Notes under the pieces: generated by a model
What the model was told of the DNA's origin: nothing
The model's database searches: none
The model's input: the letters and a program-made list of their open reading frames with translations, nothing else
Source: Victivallaceae bacterium
Lineage (GTDB): Bacteria > Verrucomicrobiota > Lentisphaeria > Victivallales > Victivallaceae
Reading direction: 5' to 3'
DNA length: 64,000 bases
Assembly: GCA_024405735.1 (NCBI GenBank)
Contig: JAKSOF010000003.1
Coordinates: 1 to 64,000, forward strand
Program-made: the position numbers and the translations under genes
Shown: positions 55,995-64,000 of the stretch, piece after piece
Numbering within the stretch: position 1 is the stretch's first letter
How the letters are laid out: every line of letters begins with the position of its first letter

Positions 55995-58208
55995 TCATGG
56001 AATAACATCTTCATTTGCACTAAATAAATTATCCATATAATGCTTTAGCCCTCTAGAACCTCGTTGTTGAAATTCTGCTTTTAATTGGTCGATTTTGCGA
56101 TGAATTATCGTTCTAATTCGAGACAGTTTATATTCATCATACTGTTTGATGCACTGACCGATTGCCTTGGTAAAACCATTGTCAATATGGCGAGACAAAC
56201 TAATCCCCAAGGTATTGGGAAAAATATTATCATATGCATTTTCAATCTCTCTTTTCTGTGGTGATAGCGTGATGAAATTCAACAAGAAATCCGGTCTTAT
56301 ATAACAACTGGTCCCATAGTTATGCCCCAAGCATTTTTCTACAGCTGCAAATGTTGTGGTGTCTGTAGACAACCACCAAGAACGATATCCCAACACGCCA
56401 CAATCGCTGTCTTCTCCATCAACATTTCGTTTAGTATAAATCATCAAAATTGTTTTTGCATCATTTAAAGCTTGTTGTCTAGTCGGTTTAAGTTTCTCAA
56501 GATTGTCTGTTAGCAATTTTAATTCGCCTTCGTCAATCTTGGTCAGCAAATCTTGTTCTCTGCTAGAAAAATCAATACCAAATTCATTTTTTAAAAATTC
56601 CTTTAGTTCTTGTTTCTTCATCGACCATTTAGCATTCGGATCTACAAATTCGTCGACGTATCTGTAAAACGATAACTGCGGATTGGATAATCTGTGGTAA
56701 AAAAATCCACGGATAATAATACTATCTATATGGGATATTATCTCTCTGTCAGTGTACAACGACTCGTTTCCGGCGTAATAAGTTTCATATTCTCTTATTT
56801 TATTCTCAATATGCTGAACAATTTCCTCTAAAATCGAAGTGTTTATGTAAAACTTCACACCAGCAGTACGAGCCATTCTTAACAAATTCCACAAGCGACG
56901 ATTCTTTTCTGGCGCTCGTATTTCTGCCAACGCAGGAATAAGGATAGAGCTACAAACATATACTTCTAATTTATTGGCAACAGTTTGTAAATATTGCGCA
57001 ACCTTTGGTTCTGCTTGCAACATAAACAACGTCATATATGTTTTGGACAATGCAGACAAATAATTTTTTTCTTCATCTTTCGGCGAATAAATAATTGTTC
57101 GTATTATGCGAAATAATAACTCGCATAATAATTCTTGCTTTTGTTTTGTTTGTGTTTTGAGTTTCTCTGCTACTACACTAGTAATAATTGATGGCAAATC
57201 CTGTGTAATTCTTTGAGATGGACGATTGTTTAATACGAAACTAGAAAATTCGTAGCCGCTGTTTTTAAATATATTGTTGAAAACAAAGATAATATTTTCT
57301 GTGATTTCATCTGCTGTGAAACAGTCCCCCATTTGATATTCAGGTAAACGTTCTTTTATACATTTGCGAAAACACATCAGCATTGCTTCGTCATGCAAAT
57401 TGCATTCTTGAATTGTTTTTCTTGTTTGATACGGCAAGCAATATGCATCTTCTTTGGCGTGATGATTTATTTTTCTTGGCTTTGTTGATAAAAAATCAAG
57501 CCGTTTTGTAAATAACTCTTCATCAATGCGAACAGGAACGATTCCTTTTATTTTGTCAAAAATTTTTTGTTTTGTCAGAAAAATGTTTTTATCAGGGTCG
57601 GTTCCCTCTAGAGCAAAAATAATTATACTGTCTAACACGAAATCTTGTAATTTGTCAATTGAATCTGCATTATCCAGTTGTTGACGTAAAAATATAAAAA
57701 TGCGGGGATCGCCGTCAAAATCTTGGATAATACGAGTTTTCCCTATCTGTTCAAATTCATAATAGTAACGATCTAAGAATGAATTAAATACACGGGCGCA
57801 TCTTTCATCGCTAATCTGTCCACATAACCATTTTAAGTCATAAGTTTGTAACATGACATGATATTTTTTAAACGCTTCTGTTCGGAGTTTATCATGTTGC
57901 GTTATAATACCATTTGTTACAAAGCGCAATTCGTCAAAAATTATATTGTTTTTTTGTAATTTATCAAGCGTATTGTAAATTTTAGATGCACTTTCATCTA
58001 TTGAGATTTGATATATAATTCTATAATCTTCATTTTTATTAGCTTCCCATAGCATTGCATCTATACCAAGGTCATGAATACCACCGACAGGGATCAAATC
58101 TGATCCTAAAACGGCGCAAAGAAATTCTTGCGCAAAAGATTCGAATATTTTTCCATCATTAATAATACTGACAACATGTTCAAAATATTTAGGATTGATT
58201 TGTTCCAT
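55995..58208 (-). CDS. Large AT-rich protein with Mrr-like N-terminus and PIN-like domain
   Basis: 737 residues; ATG after GGGAGTCAGCC. Residues about 20-130 resemble a restriction endonuclease-like fold of the Mrr kind: FESFAQEFL, GGIHDLGIDAML (Asp50), YQIS (Gln67, with Ser69 in place of the lysine). Residues about 413-620 resemble a PIN-type nuclease: VYVCSSILIPALAEI, where the first acid is Cys419, then TSILEEIVQHIE, NDAKTILMI and WWLSTDTTTF. The rest is helical. Base composition is markedly AT-rich. Its neighbours suggest an anti-phage role. I know no named family with this pairing. Confidence 0.65.
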   Translation of the reverse strand: MEQINPKYFEHVVSIINDGKIFESFAQEFLCAVLGSDLIPVGGIHDLGIDAMLWEANKNEDYRIIYQISIDESASKIYNTLDKLQKNNIIFDELRFVTNGIITQHDKLRTEAFKKYHVMLQTYDLKWLCGQISDERCARVFNSFLDRYYYEFEQIGKTRIIQDFDGDPRIFIFLRQQLDNADSIDKLQDFVLDSIIIFALEGTDPDKNIFLTKQKIFDKIKGIVPVRIDEELFTKRLDFLSTKPRKINHHAKEDAYCLPYQTRKTIQECNLHDEAMLMCFRKCIKERLPEYQMGDCFTADEITENIIFVFNNIFKNSGYEFSSFVLNNRPSQRITQDLPSIITSVVAEKLKTQTKQKQELLCELLFRIIRTIIYSPKDEEKNYLSALSKTYMTLFMLQAEPKVAQYLQTVANKLEVYVCSSILIPALAEIRAPEKNRRLWNLLRMARTAGVKFYINTSILEEIVQHIENKIREYETYYAGNESLYTDREIISHIDSIIIRGFFYHRLSNPQLSFYRYVDEFVDPNAKWSMKKQELKEFLKNEFGIDFSSREQDLLTKIDEGELKLLTDNLEKLKPTRQQALNDAKTILMIYTKRNVDGEDSDCGVLGYRSWWLSTDTTTFAAVEKCLGHNYGTSCYIRPDFLLNFITLSPQKREIENAYDNIFPNTLGISLSRHIDNGFTKAIGQCIKQYDEYKLSRIRTIIHRKIDQLKAEFQQRGSRGLKHYMDNLFSANEDVIP

Positions 58209-58253
58209 GGCTGACTCCCTCTCTTATAGACTGCAAACGTTGATAGTTGTTTT

Positions 58254-58379
58254 TTAATCTTTTGATTGTTTATACACGATAATGCTTGCGCAGAATGATG
58301 TTAAGATATATCCTAGTACCCTAACCGTTTCCCATAATTTTTTTCGCTCTTCATCCAAATAATTATATTGATCAGACAT
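58254..58379 (-). CDS. 41-residue single-pass membrane peptide, first gene of the putative defence operon
   Basis: ATG 58379 follows AAAAGGAG with a seven-base spacing, the best ribosome binding site nearby. The sequence is MSDQYNYLDEERKKLW, then one hydrophobic helix (VLGYILTSFCASIIVY), then KQSKD. It ends 45 bases before the start of the 737-residue gene, same strand and similar AT-rich composition. A consensus-spaced promoter lies upstream. Small membrane effectors accompany many phage-defence operons; that role is inferred. Confidence 0.75.
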   Translation of the reverse strand: MSDQYNYLDEERKKLWETVRVLGYILTSFCASIIVYKQSKD

Positions 58380-58417
58380 AGCATTCTCCTTTTTTGGCTA
58401 CTTTGTCCATTTGCAGT

Positions 58418-58446
58418 AATATAATTGAGTTTTTCAGATGATGCAA
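58418..58446 (-). promoter_or_regulatory. Promoter of the three-gene defence-type operon
   Basis: On the minus strand TTGCAT (58441-58446), a 17-base spacer, and TATATT (58418-58423). The start site would be about 30 bases upstream of the small peptide's ATG. Confidence 0.7.
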
Positions 58447-58932
58447 ATAACTTTGGATGAATTTGCAAAAATTAATTATTTTATAAATATAATTAAATCG
58501 CTCCGACCTCCGAGAGTGGAGACCGGAGCGGGGGTTAGATCGTTAAAAACCAATGGTGGTTGCAGGTGCGGCAGCGGTCGCACTTTGTTTTTCTGAACCA
58601 ATCATCCATTTGCAGTCAGTTTTACTCTTGTGCTGAAAATCTGTTTCGCTGATTAGACTGACGGAGCCCGAGATGGTTCGTGGCAAGCACGATGGGACGT
58701 CGCACGATAATGGTTGCTCATTCCCGGCAGTGCCGATTATGAAGAGAAGAAAGCCGAATGCTTCTATTGGAGCTCCTATTCAGGAAAAGAAAAACGCCGA
58801 ATCCTTAACGGATCCGGCGCGGAATTTTTGGTAGCGCAAGATCGAAAAATCTAAAACAGGGGGTGAGAGAACGGTAATTTTTTGCCGATTTCTCCATGTT
58901 TTTATCTCCGTCGTCCTTCACTTTTCGGCATG
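58447..58932. other. Gap between abiEi and the defence-type operon
   Basis: About 490 bases with no confident gene. It holds a hairpin at 58499-58530 (CGCTCCG/CGGAGCG with an inner paired segment), a terminator at 58786-58819, and a 30-codon frame (58805-58897, minus) with CGGAG ahead of its ATG. It has no AbiEii-like coding sequence. A plus-strand frame of about 50 codons near 58674 lacks support. Confidence 0.55.
58786..58819 (-). terminator. Terminator downstream of abiEi
   Basis: On the minus strand CGCCGGATCC pairs with GGATTCGGCG (one G-U or mismatch) and is followed by TTTTTCTTTT. It ends the abiEi transcript about 110 bases after its stop. Confidence 0.8.
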
Positions 58933-59568
58933 TCAGCGACGAACGATGTCACGACCATCCAGTAAGGTGTTGACGAGTTTCCGCATCCGGCCGATTGATG
59001 AATCCCGAAGTTTGTGGAGCACTTCGACATTGAGCTGCGAAAGAGACTCTTCGTCCAAGCGCAGATCTGCCAGCAGATATTCCTTTATATTGATCCCGTC
59101 GAAACGGGGATCGGTCAGCGCCTTGTCGTAAATCGCCTTCTCCCGTGATGCGATCAGAAAATTGCCGGATGGAGTTTCCACGGAGTCGATCCCGATGGAG
59201 TAATCCTCTGCCTTCCGCTGGCGGTAGGAGAAGCAGCCGATCGGTGTGGAAAACTCCCTCGTGCGGCCGATCGTCATGGAAGTTATCAGCTCGACTCGTT
59301 CCGGGATCATACCGTAATAAGAGAGCGCATAATCGCAGCTGACATAACTCGGACCATAAATCATATTGGCGACGATACACGGATTCAAGGGCGAACGACG
59401 CAGGTATTCGGGGAAGGTGTAAAGTCCCTTCTTGATCCGAATGATCTCCCCGGATGCCAGCAGACGTCCGATCTTTGTCCGGATATTGCTGAAATTGGAC
59501 AACACATCGGAAAGCTGAACGTAATCGAAGATGTCGTTCTGAATTTTTAGGCGCAGATTGTTTGCCAT
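58933..59568 (-). CDS. AbiEi-type antitoxin/regulator, partner missing
   Basis: 211 residues, close to the family's length. AbiEi antitoxins of type IV systems have a winged-helix N-terminus, seen here in the region ending IIRIKKGLYTFPEYLRRSPLNPCIVANMIYGPSYVSCDYALSYYGMIPERVELITSMT (motifs at about 41-98; the LYTFP and SYVSxxxALSYYGMIPE signatures are clear). Normally the abiEii nucleotidyltransferase follows and overlaps; here only a terminator follows. The promoter is overlapped by a strong palindrome, consistent with autorepression. Confidence 0.88.
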   Translation of the reverse strand: MANNLRLKIQNDIFDYVQLSDVLSNFSNIRTKIGRLLASGEIIRIKKGLYTFPEYLRRSPLNPCIVANMIYGPSYVSCDYALSYYGMIPERVELITSMTIGRTREFSTPIGCFSYRQRKAEDYSIGIDSVETPSGNFLIASREKAIYDKALTDPRFDGINIKEYLLADLRLDEESLSQLNVEVLHKLRDSSIGRMRKLVNTLLDGRDIVRR

Positions 59569-59576
59569 AGATCACC

Positions 59577-59603
59577 AGTATGTATCGTTTTTCGATACTT
59601 ACT
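59577..59603 (-). promoter_or_regulatory. Operator palindrome at the abiEi promoter
   Basis: Arms AGTATGTATCG and CGATACTTACT are complementary over 11 bases with one mismatch around TTTTT. The palindrome overlaps the minus-strand -10 TATAGT (59601-59606); TTGATT (59623-59628) lies 16 bases further. AbiEi proteins bind inverted repeats at their own promoter, so this is a likely autoregulatory site. Confidence 0.7.
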
Positions 59604-59896
59604 ATACATTCATCTCCCGAAGAATCAAGCCATCGTGAGGTTGTTTTGTGTAAATTCGGAAGTTGTGGTTCGGAAATTACACACATGGCTGGGGGCTAAC
59701 TCTCGGAACAACGAAGGATATTTCAATCGAAAAATGCAATCTACGCTGGCGACCTGAAGCGATCCGGCGATCCTGCAGCCATAAACTTCCGAGATACCGC
59801 AGGGATCATCCCGAAATAACTTTTGCCTCCGCCTCTCCGCGTGTGGTCATCGCCAGTATGAATCGAATGTTAATGTTGCTCCCCATGATGGGGGGA
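59604..59896. other. Gap between abiEi and the TOPRIM-like gene
   Basis: Apart from the abiEi promoter I see no gene or strong structure in this stretch of about 290 bases. It separates two same-direction minus-strand genes. Confidence 0.5.
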
Positions 59897-61573
59897 TCAG
59901 GCGGGGGATAAGATTGATTCGATAACATCAAATATTAGAGAAAAATTTGAAATATCAAATTTGTCAAACCCGGGTTCTCCGTCATAAATTTTTTTGGCAA
60001 AAGTATATTTTGAATGTGCTACTTTGTTGCCGTGATCATCTTCAATAAGATCACAGCAATCATCATAAATATATTTCATATATTCATCGGCAATATTAGG
60101 ATTGCAAAGACGGACAAAAGATTGATGCCTATTCGTTGTTTTGTTTTTTTCAATAGTTTCTTTAACTTGATTGGAAAATAAAAGGCGGCGCTTGCTGATT
60201 GGATCAGGTGTCCCGATTTCCTCATCCGTATAATAGAATTCTATGGATAACCTTTTGTACTTTTTTCGGTGAGGAGGCGATGGTAAGCAAAATGAGAAAA
60301 CGTTGTTTCCCCAACACTTAAAGTTCTTTCCATGTTCGCTCATTTCTCGTATTATTCTGGCATTATCTGCATCTGCAATAAAAATAACAGGCCGTTCCTG
60401 GGGAACCTTTGCGTATTCTTTGCACATTCGCAGCATGGCTTCATCGCCAAGATTTTCTGTGTTTTCCCAAAAAGAAAGAAGCATATTCGGATAGCGTCCC
60501 ATCCTTTTGAAATGACGGTAGGCGTTTTTTATATGCATCCAGTCAGTCTTGCCTTCTGTTACTATTAGAGGTTTGCGTTTTTCGAATCGCGCCTTCAGCG
60601 AGGCTATTTCTGCATTATTCAAGGGCAAATGATTTCTATATTTTGAATATATTTCTCCCAAGCGAAGTGCAGCAGCGGCATACGCGTTCCAGACCTTAAA
60701 TGACTCTTGAAGCCAGTTTTTTTCGGGGTTGTGGTGCCTGTTAGAGAACAATCTATCTTGTATAATTGCTGCATAATCTAAAATGAAGGTCATATTTTGA
60801 GCATAATCTGGCCAGGTTTCTGAGACTTCAATAATTTGCTCTCTTATGGTTTGACTTTTTTCTGTCTCGGGATCGTCAACGATGGTTGACGCAAACCACA
60901 TGTCACAAAAGAACCCGCCGCATTGCCACATTTCTGCCAAAACGTCACAGGCTATCTCGTGCTCCTGAAGCAATCTTTCTGTAATTAAAATAGTGGCATA
61001 AATTATTGCTTCAACATTTTCTTCAAGCGTAGGATATTTGAAGTCATGCTCCAATTCTACTTCGGCTTTCATGCGGCGATACGTCGCCAGAATCTGCTTC
61101 AAAACAAAAGCCGCCTTCAACCCGTCTTTGTTTTGCTCCTTTTCATTATCAGACATCGCGGAAAACGGTTCGGATGAATAAATGGAATCAATGATGGTTT
61201 GCTGCGCAAGATATTCAGGTTTATGTTCTTTTATGAATCCATTGAAAAGCAACGTGCCCTGACGTAAAATTTCTTCCTGGTTTTCATTTTCACATGCCGT
61301 GAAAAAACTCTTGACAACCCGAAGGGCTGCTTTATAGCTTATGTCGTCTTCCGCGTCCATGTCAGACGGCAACAATTTGTCTTTAAAAAAACTATAATAG
61401 TTTGCTTCGGTGCCATCCATACGGCTGTACGGCCAATCGCCGTGAATGTCTTTGTCTTCAAACGGCAAGTCCCCAATGACCAAATGTTCCACCAGTTTTC
61501 TGACAGCATGTCCGGCCGCCAACGACATAAGAAGAGCTTTAATAGCCTCGGGGGATAAAATCTGATCACTCAT
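59897..61573 (-). CDS. Helical protein with C-terminal TOPRIM-like domain
   Basis: 558 residues, not a family I can name. Residues 1-320 are helical. From about 334: KPLIVTEGKTDWMHIKNAYRHF (Glu340, Asp344), then RPVIFIADADN (Asp401, Asp403). This E ... D-x-D pattern is the TOPRIM signature shared by OLD nucleases, DnaG and topoisomerases. It lacks the ATPase domain of OLD proteins. It lies 78 bases downstream of the DUF3427 helicase on the same strand, so the two may work together. Composition is more AT-rich than that of housekeeping genes here. Confidence 0.68.
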   Translation of the reverse strand: MSDQILSPEAIKALLMSLAAGHAVRKLVEHLVIGDLPFEDKDIHGDWPYSRMDGTEANYYSFFKDKLLPSDMDAEDDISYKAALRVVKSFFTACENENQEEILRQGTLLFNGFIKEHKPEYLAQQTIIDSIYSSEPFSAMSDNEKEQNKDGLKAAFVLKQILATYRRMKAEVELEHDFKYPTLEENVEAIIYATILITERLLQEHEIACDVLAEMWQCGGFFCDMWFASTIVDDPETEKSQTIREQIIEVSETWPDYAQNMTFILDYAAIIQDRLFSNRHHNPEKNWLQESFKVWNAYAAAALRLGEIYSKYRNHLPLNNAEIASLKARFEKRKPLIVTEGKTDWMHIKNAYRHFKRMGRYPNMLLSFWENTENLGDEAMLRMCKEYAKVPQERPVIFIADADNARIIREMSEHGKNFKCWGNNVFSFCLPSPPHRKKYKRLSIEFYYTDEEIGTPDPISKRRLLFSNQVKETIEKNKTTNRHQSFVRLCNPNIADEYMKYIYDDCCDLIEDDHGNKVAHSKYTFAKKIYDGEPGFDKFDISNFSLIFDVIESILSPA

Positions 61574-61651
61574 AAATATTGTCCATATTCAACATGAATA
61601 TATCCACAACTCCGTATCATTCTTCAATAAACTCAAAAAACGATTTATTCA

Positions 61652-64000
61652 TCACGCAATTGCCATGCGTTCTGTCATCCGGCAGAGTCGCGCGGGCATC
61701 TTGTAGCGCAGTCGCCATTCCACGTTGATCGGGCGGGAGCCGCTATGTGAAACATAATCCGCCGGGCCGAGGAAGCAATAGCTGGAACTGACGCCGTCGC
61801 CATTTTTGTTTTCGCGGACAAAAAGCAGGATCGTTCCCGTTCCGCTAATATAGCGCTGTCCAGTCGGGGATTCTGCACTCGTCGTGCTCTGGGACTGCCA
61901 GTGAAACAACTCGTCGCTGATGGCGTAATCCAAATACATGGTCGTCGGGGAATACTGCTTTTCGGACTTGTTCAGCGTCACCATGAAAACATCGGTCTCG
62001 ATCTCCGGCAGATATTTCACGCCTTCACGCATTTCTGGAGTATTACCAAGCGTCCAGTTCCCGAGCGCCGTCAGAATCTCGTCTCGCGTATAATTGGCAT
62101 GAAGTTCCAGCGGGCAATCAAATGGCAGATTCGGCTTTACGGTGACGAGGTCGGTGTTTTCGTACAGATAATCCACCAGTTCTAACAGTTCATCATAAAA
62201 AGGCCCATTCGCTTTCAGGCGCGCGATGCTCTCCGGCAGAGATTGGATCTCCGAATTTCGCGTCCAGAGACTGAAGTGGAGCATGGTCAGCAATCTTGCC
62301 TCATCTTCAGAGAGGTGATGTAATCTCTCGGCCGGAGCTCTCAGCAGTTCCTGCAGCGTTTTGAGCTGGTATGCGGAGTTCATGTGACAGATGCGCAACA
62401 GCCCCTTTCTCAGTCGATCTTCATCAGGGATCGTGAAATCCTCACGCAGATTTGCCTTCTGGCAGAGTCGGGTAAACAGAGCCTTTTGATAGATTACGCT
62501 CGGCCGCAGATGATGATAATCGAGGAAATTTGACAGCGTCAAATCTCTGCCGGACTCGCTTGGGAAGGTGGCGATACGGCTGACGATCATGCTCTGACGG
62601 CCGTTGCTGATGCTGCCCTGAATATTGGCCAGAATCCGCCGTTGCGCTTCTTTTTCCAGTTCGATATGGCAGCCAGCCGGGAGATGCGGGAACCCATGCT
62701 CCAATTCATCCGCCACATTTTGCCCAGACGCCCCCAACATTGCCCGGAACCGGTATTCGAAATTGAAGTTTCTGTGCGCATTGCCGACAAAGTCCAGCAC
62801 CGTCAGGCACTCTTTATCGTCACTCAAGCGCAGACCACGTCCGAGCTGTTGCAGAAACACGGTCAGGCTTTCGGTCGGCCGCAGGAACAGCACCGTGTCG
62901 ATCTCCGGAATGTCCACGCCTTCGTTATAGAGATCCACAACGCAGATCACGTTGATCTCCCGCTGGCGCAGCCGCTGCTGAACCGTGTTACGCTCTGACG
63001 CGGGGGAATGGGCCGTAAGCACCGCCGAATGAACCCCACGATCGTTGAAAAATTTGTTCATGAACTCCGCGTGGTCCTGGCTTACGCAAAAGCACAGCGC
63101 CCGGCACTTCGAGATGTCGAGCAAAATCTCCTGCATCTTCTGCAGGACGAGGTTGGCGCGCATAAGGTTGCCGCTGAAAACATTGTTCAGCTGCGTCTTA
63201 TCGTAACCGCCATTGGTCCAACGGAGCGTGCTCAAATCCACACAATCGCTGATCCCGAAATACTGGAACGGCGACAGCAGTTTTTTGTTGATCGCATCCG
63301 GAAGGCGAATTTCCGCCGCGATGTGATAGTCAAAATACTTCAACACGTCCAGCCCATCGTGGCGCTCCGGGGTGGCGGTCAACGCTAACAGGTATTTCGG
63401 AGTGAAGTGCTCCAGCAGTTCCTGATAACCGTTCGCCGCTGCGTGGTGGAACTCGTCGATGATAATGTAGTCATAGTAATCGGCGGGCAGCTTTCGACAG
63501 AGGTCGTTGGAGTTGAGGCTTTGGATCGAACAGAAGAGTTGATCCAAACTTTCCGGGCGGTACGTGCCGACCAGCAATTCCCCGAAGTTCTGATCCCGCA
63601 GAATTTGCCGGAAGGTGATTCGGCTTTTGGTCAGAATTTCCTCCCGGTGGACGACGAATAGGAACTTGGCGTGCGGATGTTTTTTTAACACCCGCTTGAA
63701 GTCGAAAGCCGCGATGACCGTTTTCCCTGTTCCGGTGGCGGCGACGACGAGATTCTTGTTGCGTCCGTGTATTTCACGTTCGGCGCGAATCTTGTCGAGG
63801 ATTTCCTCCTGATACGGGTATGGCGTCACGTCCATGAACACCATCGTGCTGTTATCCTCCCGGTCACCTCCGGCCTCGTGCGTCAGAGCTTTCGCCAGTT
63901 TATCGCGGGAAGAATCGTCGTAGCGGGAAAACTCCGGCGTGTTTTGATAGGTCTCAAAGGTGGCACAGACCTTGTCCCAAAGGTACGGGGATTCAAACTG
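61652..64000 (-). CDS. SF2 helicase with DUF3427 C-terminus, 5'-partial at window edge
   Basis: The frame stays open to 64000, giving 782 codons; ATG 63844 is internal. The visible start (QFESPYLWDKVCATFETY ... EFSRYDD) fits the region between an N-terminal phospholipase D-like nuclease and the helicase in this family, so about 200 residues should lie outside. Helicase motifs, numbered from 63844: TGTGKT (37-42), DEFHH (130-134), TATP, and motif VI GRGLR. The C-terminal 230 residues match DUF3427. Often found in defence islands and near restriction genes. Confidence 0.9.
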   Translation of the reverse strand, partial: QFESPYLWDKVCATFETYQNTPEFSRYDDSSRDKLAKALTHEAGGDREDNSTMVFMDVTPYPYQEEILDKIRAEREIHGRNKNLVVAATGTGKTVIAAFDFKRVLKKHPHAKFLFVVHREEILTKSRITFRQILRDQNFGELLVGTYRPESLDQLFCSIQSLNSNDLCRKLPADYYDYIIIDEFHHAAANGYQELLEHFTPKYLLALTATPERHDGLDVLKYFDYHIAAEIRLPDAINKKLLSPFQYFGISDCVDLSTLRWTNGGYDKTQLNNVFSGNLMRANLVLQKMQEILLDISKCRALCFCVSQDHAEFMNKFFNDRGVHSAVLTAHSPASERNTVQQRLRQREINVICVVDLYNEGVDIPEIDTVLFLRPTESLTVFLQQLGRGLRLSDDKECLTVLDFVGNAHRNFNFEYRFRAMLGASGQNVADELEHGFPHLPAGCHIELEKEAQRRILANIQGSISNGRQSMIVSRIATFPSESGRDLTLSNFLDYHHLRPSVIYQKALFTRLCQKANLREDFTIPDEDRLRKGLLRICHMNSAYQLKTLQELLRAPAERLHHLSEDEARLLTMLHFSLWTRNSEIQSLPESIARLKANGPFYDELLELVDYLYENTDLVTVKPNLPFDCPLELHANYTRDEILTALGNWTLGNTPEMREGVKYLPEIETDVFMVTLNKSEKQYSPTTMYLDYAISDELFHWQSQSTTSAESPTGQRYISGTGTILLFVRENKNGDGVSSSYCFLGPADYVSHSGSRPINVEWRLRYKMPARLCRMTERMAIA

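Noticed and set aside
58499-58530. Hairpin as a retron msr-msd or other structured RNA
   Set aside because: The hairpin is short with an internal loop, and no reverse transcriptase is nearby. It may simply be a weak terminator.

Overview
The window reads as a bacterial chromosome segment from the Lentisphaerae/Verrucomicrobiota (PVC) side of the tree, most likely a Victivallales-like organism. This is inference from several traits: pseudopilins with the HFTLIELLV-type leader, a very long GreA-type factor like those of PVC bacteria, an RpiB-GlyA fusion, and a phage-tail module of a style I associate with this group. Most genes are GC-rich. The block at about 56.0-58.4 kb is visibly AT-rich and looks imported.

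Layout. 1-0.57 kb: mosaic of dispersed intergenic repeats. 0.57-2.93 kb: gap-pgk operon with a terminator between the two genes. 3.1-8.8 kb: remnant of a tailed-phage late module (three unknown structural-type proteins, a large tail/adhesin-like protein, a DUF1353 protein, a holin-like protein and a small lipoprotein), with repeats between genes. 8.9-23.8 kb: housekeeping genes (icd, typA, purE, marC, plsY, nadE, lepB, an ABC-type binding lipoprotein, pyrH, aminotransferase, serS, the rpiB-glyA fusion, an ACT protein). 24.5-25.3 kb: small nucleotidyltransferase pair beside tRNA-Asp. 25.4-34.9 kb: iorAB coupled to an unknown gene and truB, a 2-hydroxyacid dehydrogenase, obgE, rpmA, a glycosyltransferase and periplasmic proteins. 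35.0-40.7 kb: minor pseudopilin operon in gspHIJK order. 41.3-53.0 kb: tightly overlapping operons (ABC pair-prmA-SGNH esterase-tcdA-metallophosphoesterase-long greA; gmhB-ispE-oxidoreductase; GT39). 53.2-64 kb: a defence-type island.

The defence island is the best candidate for something undescribed. A clear promoter drives a 41-residue membrane peptide, then a 737-residue protein pairing an Mrr-like fold with a PIN-like domain, then a PD-(D/E)XK/DUF2075 helicase, with gaps of 45 and 23 bases. Next to them lie two antitoxin genes without partners (HipB-like and AbiEi), a helical protein with a TOPRIM-like domain, and a DUF3427 SF2 helicase cut by the window edge.

Other notable points: the NAD synthetase appears to have lost all three glutaminase catalytic residues; IorA lacks its C-terminal ferredoxin domain; and at least four genes look leaderless, with a -10 hexamer 5-6 bases before the ATG. 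No search or structure prediction was run. All functions come from motif and family recognition by eye.
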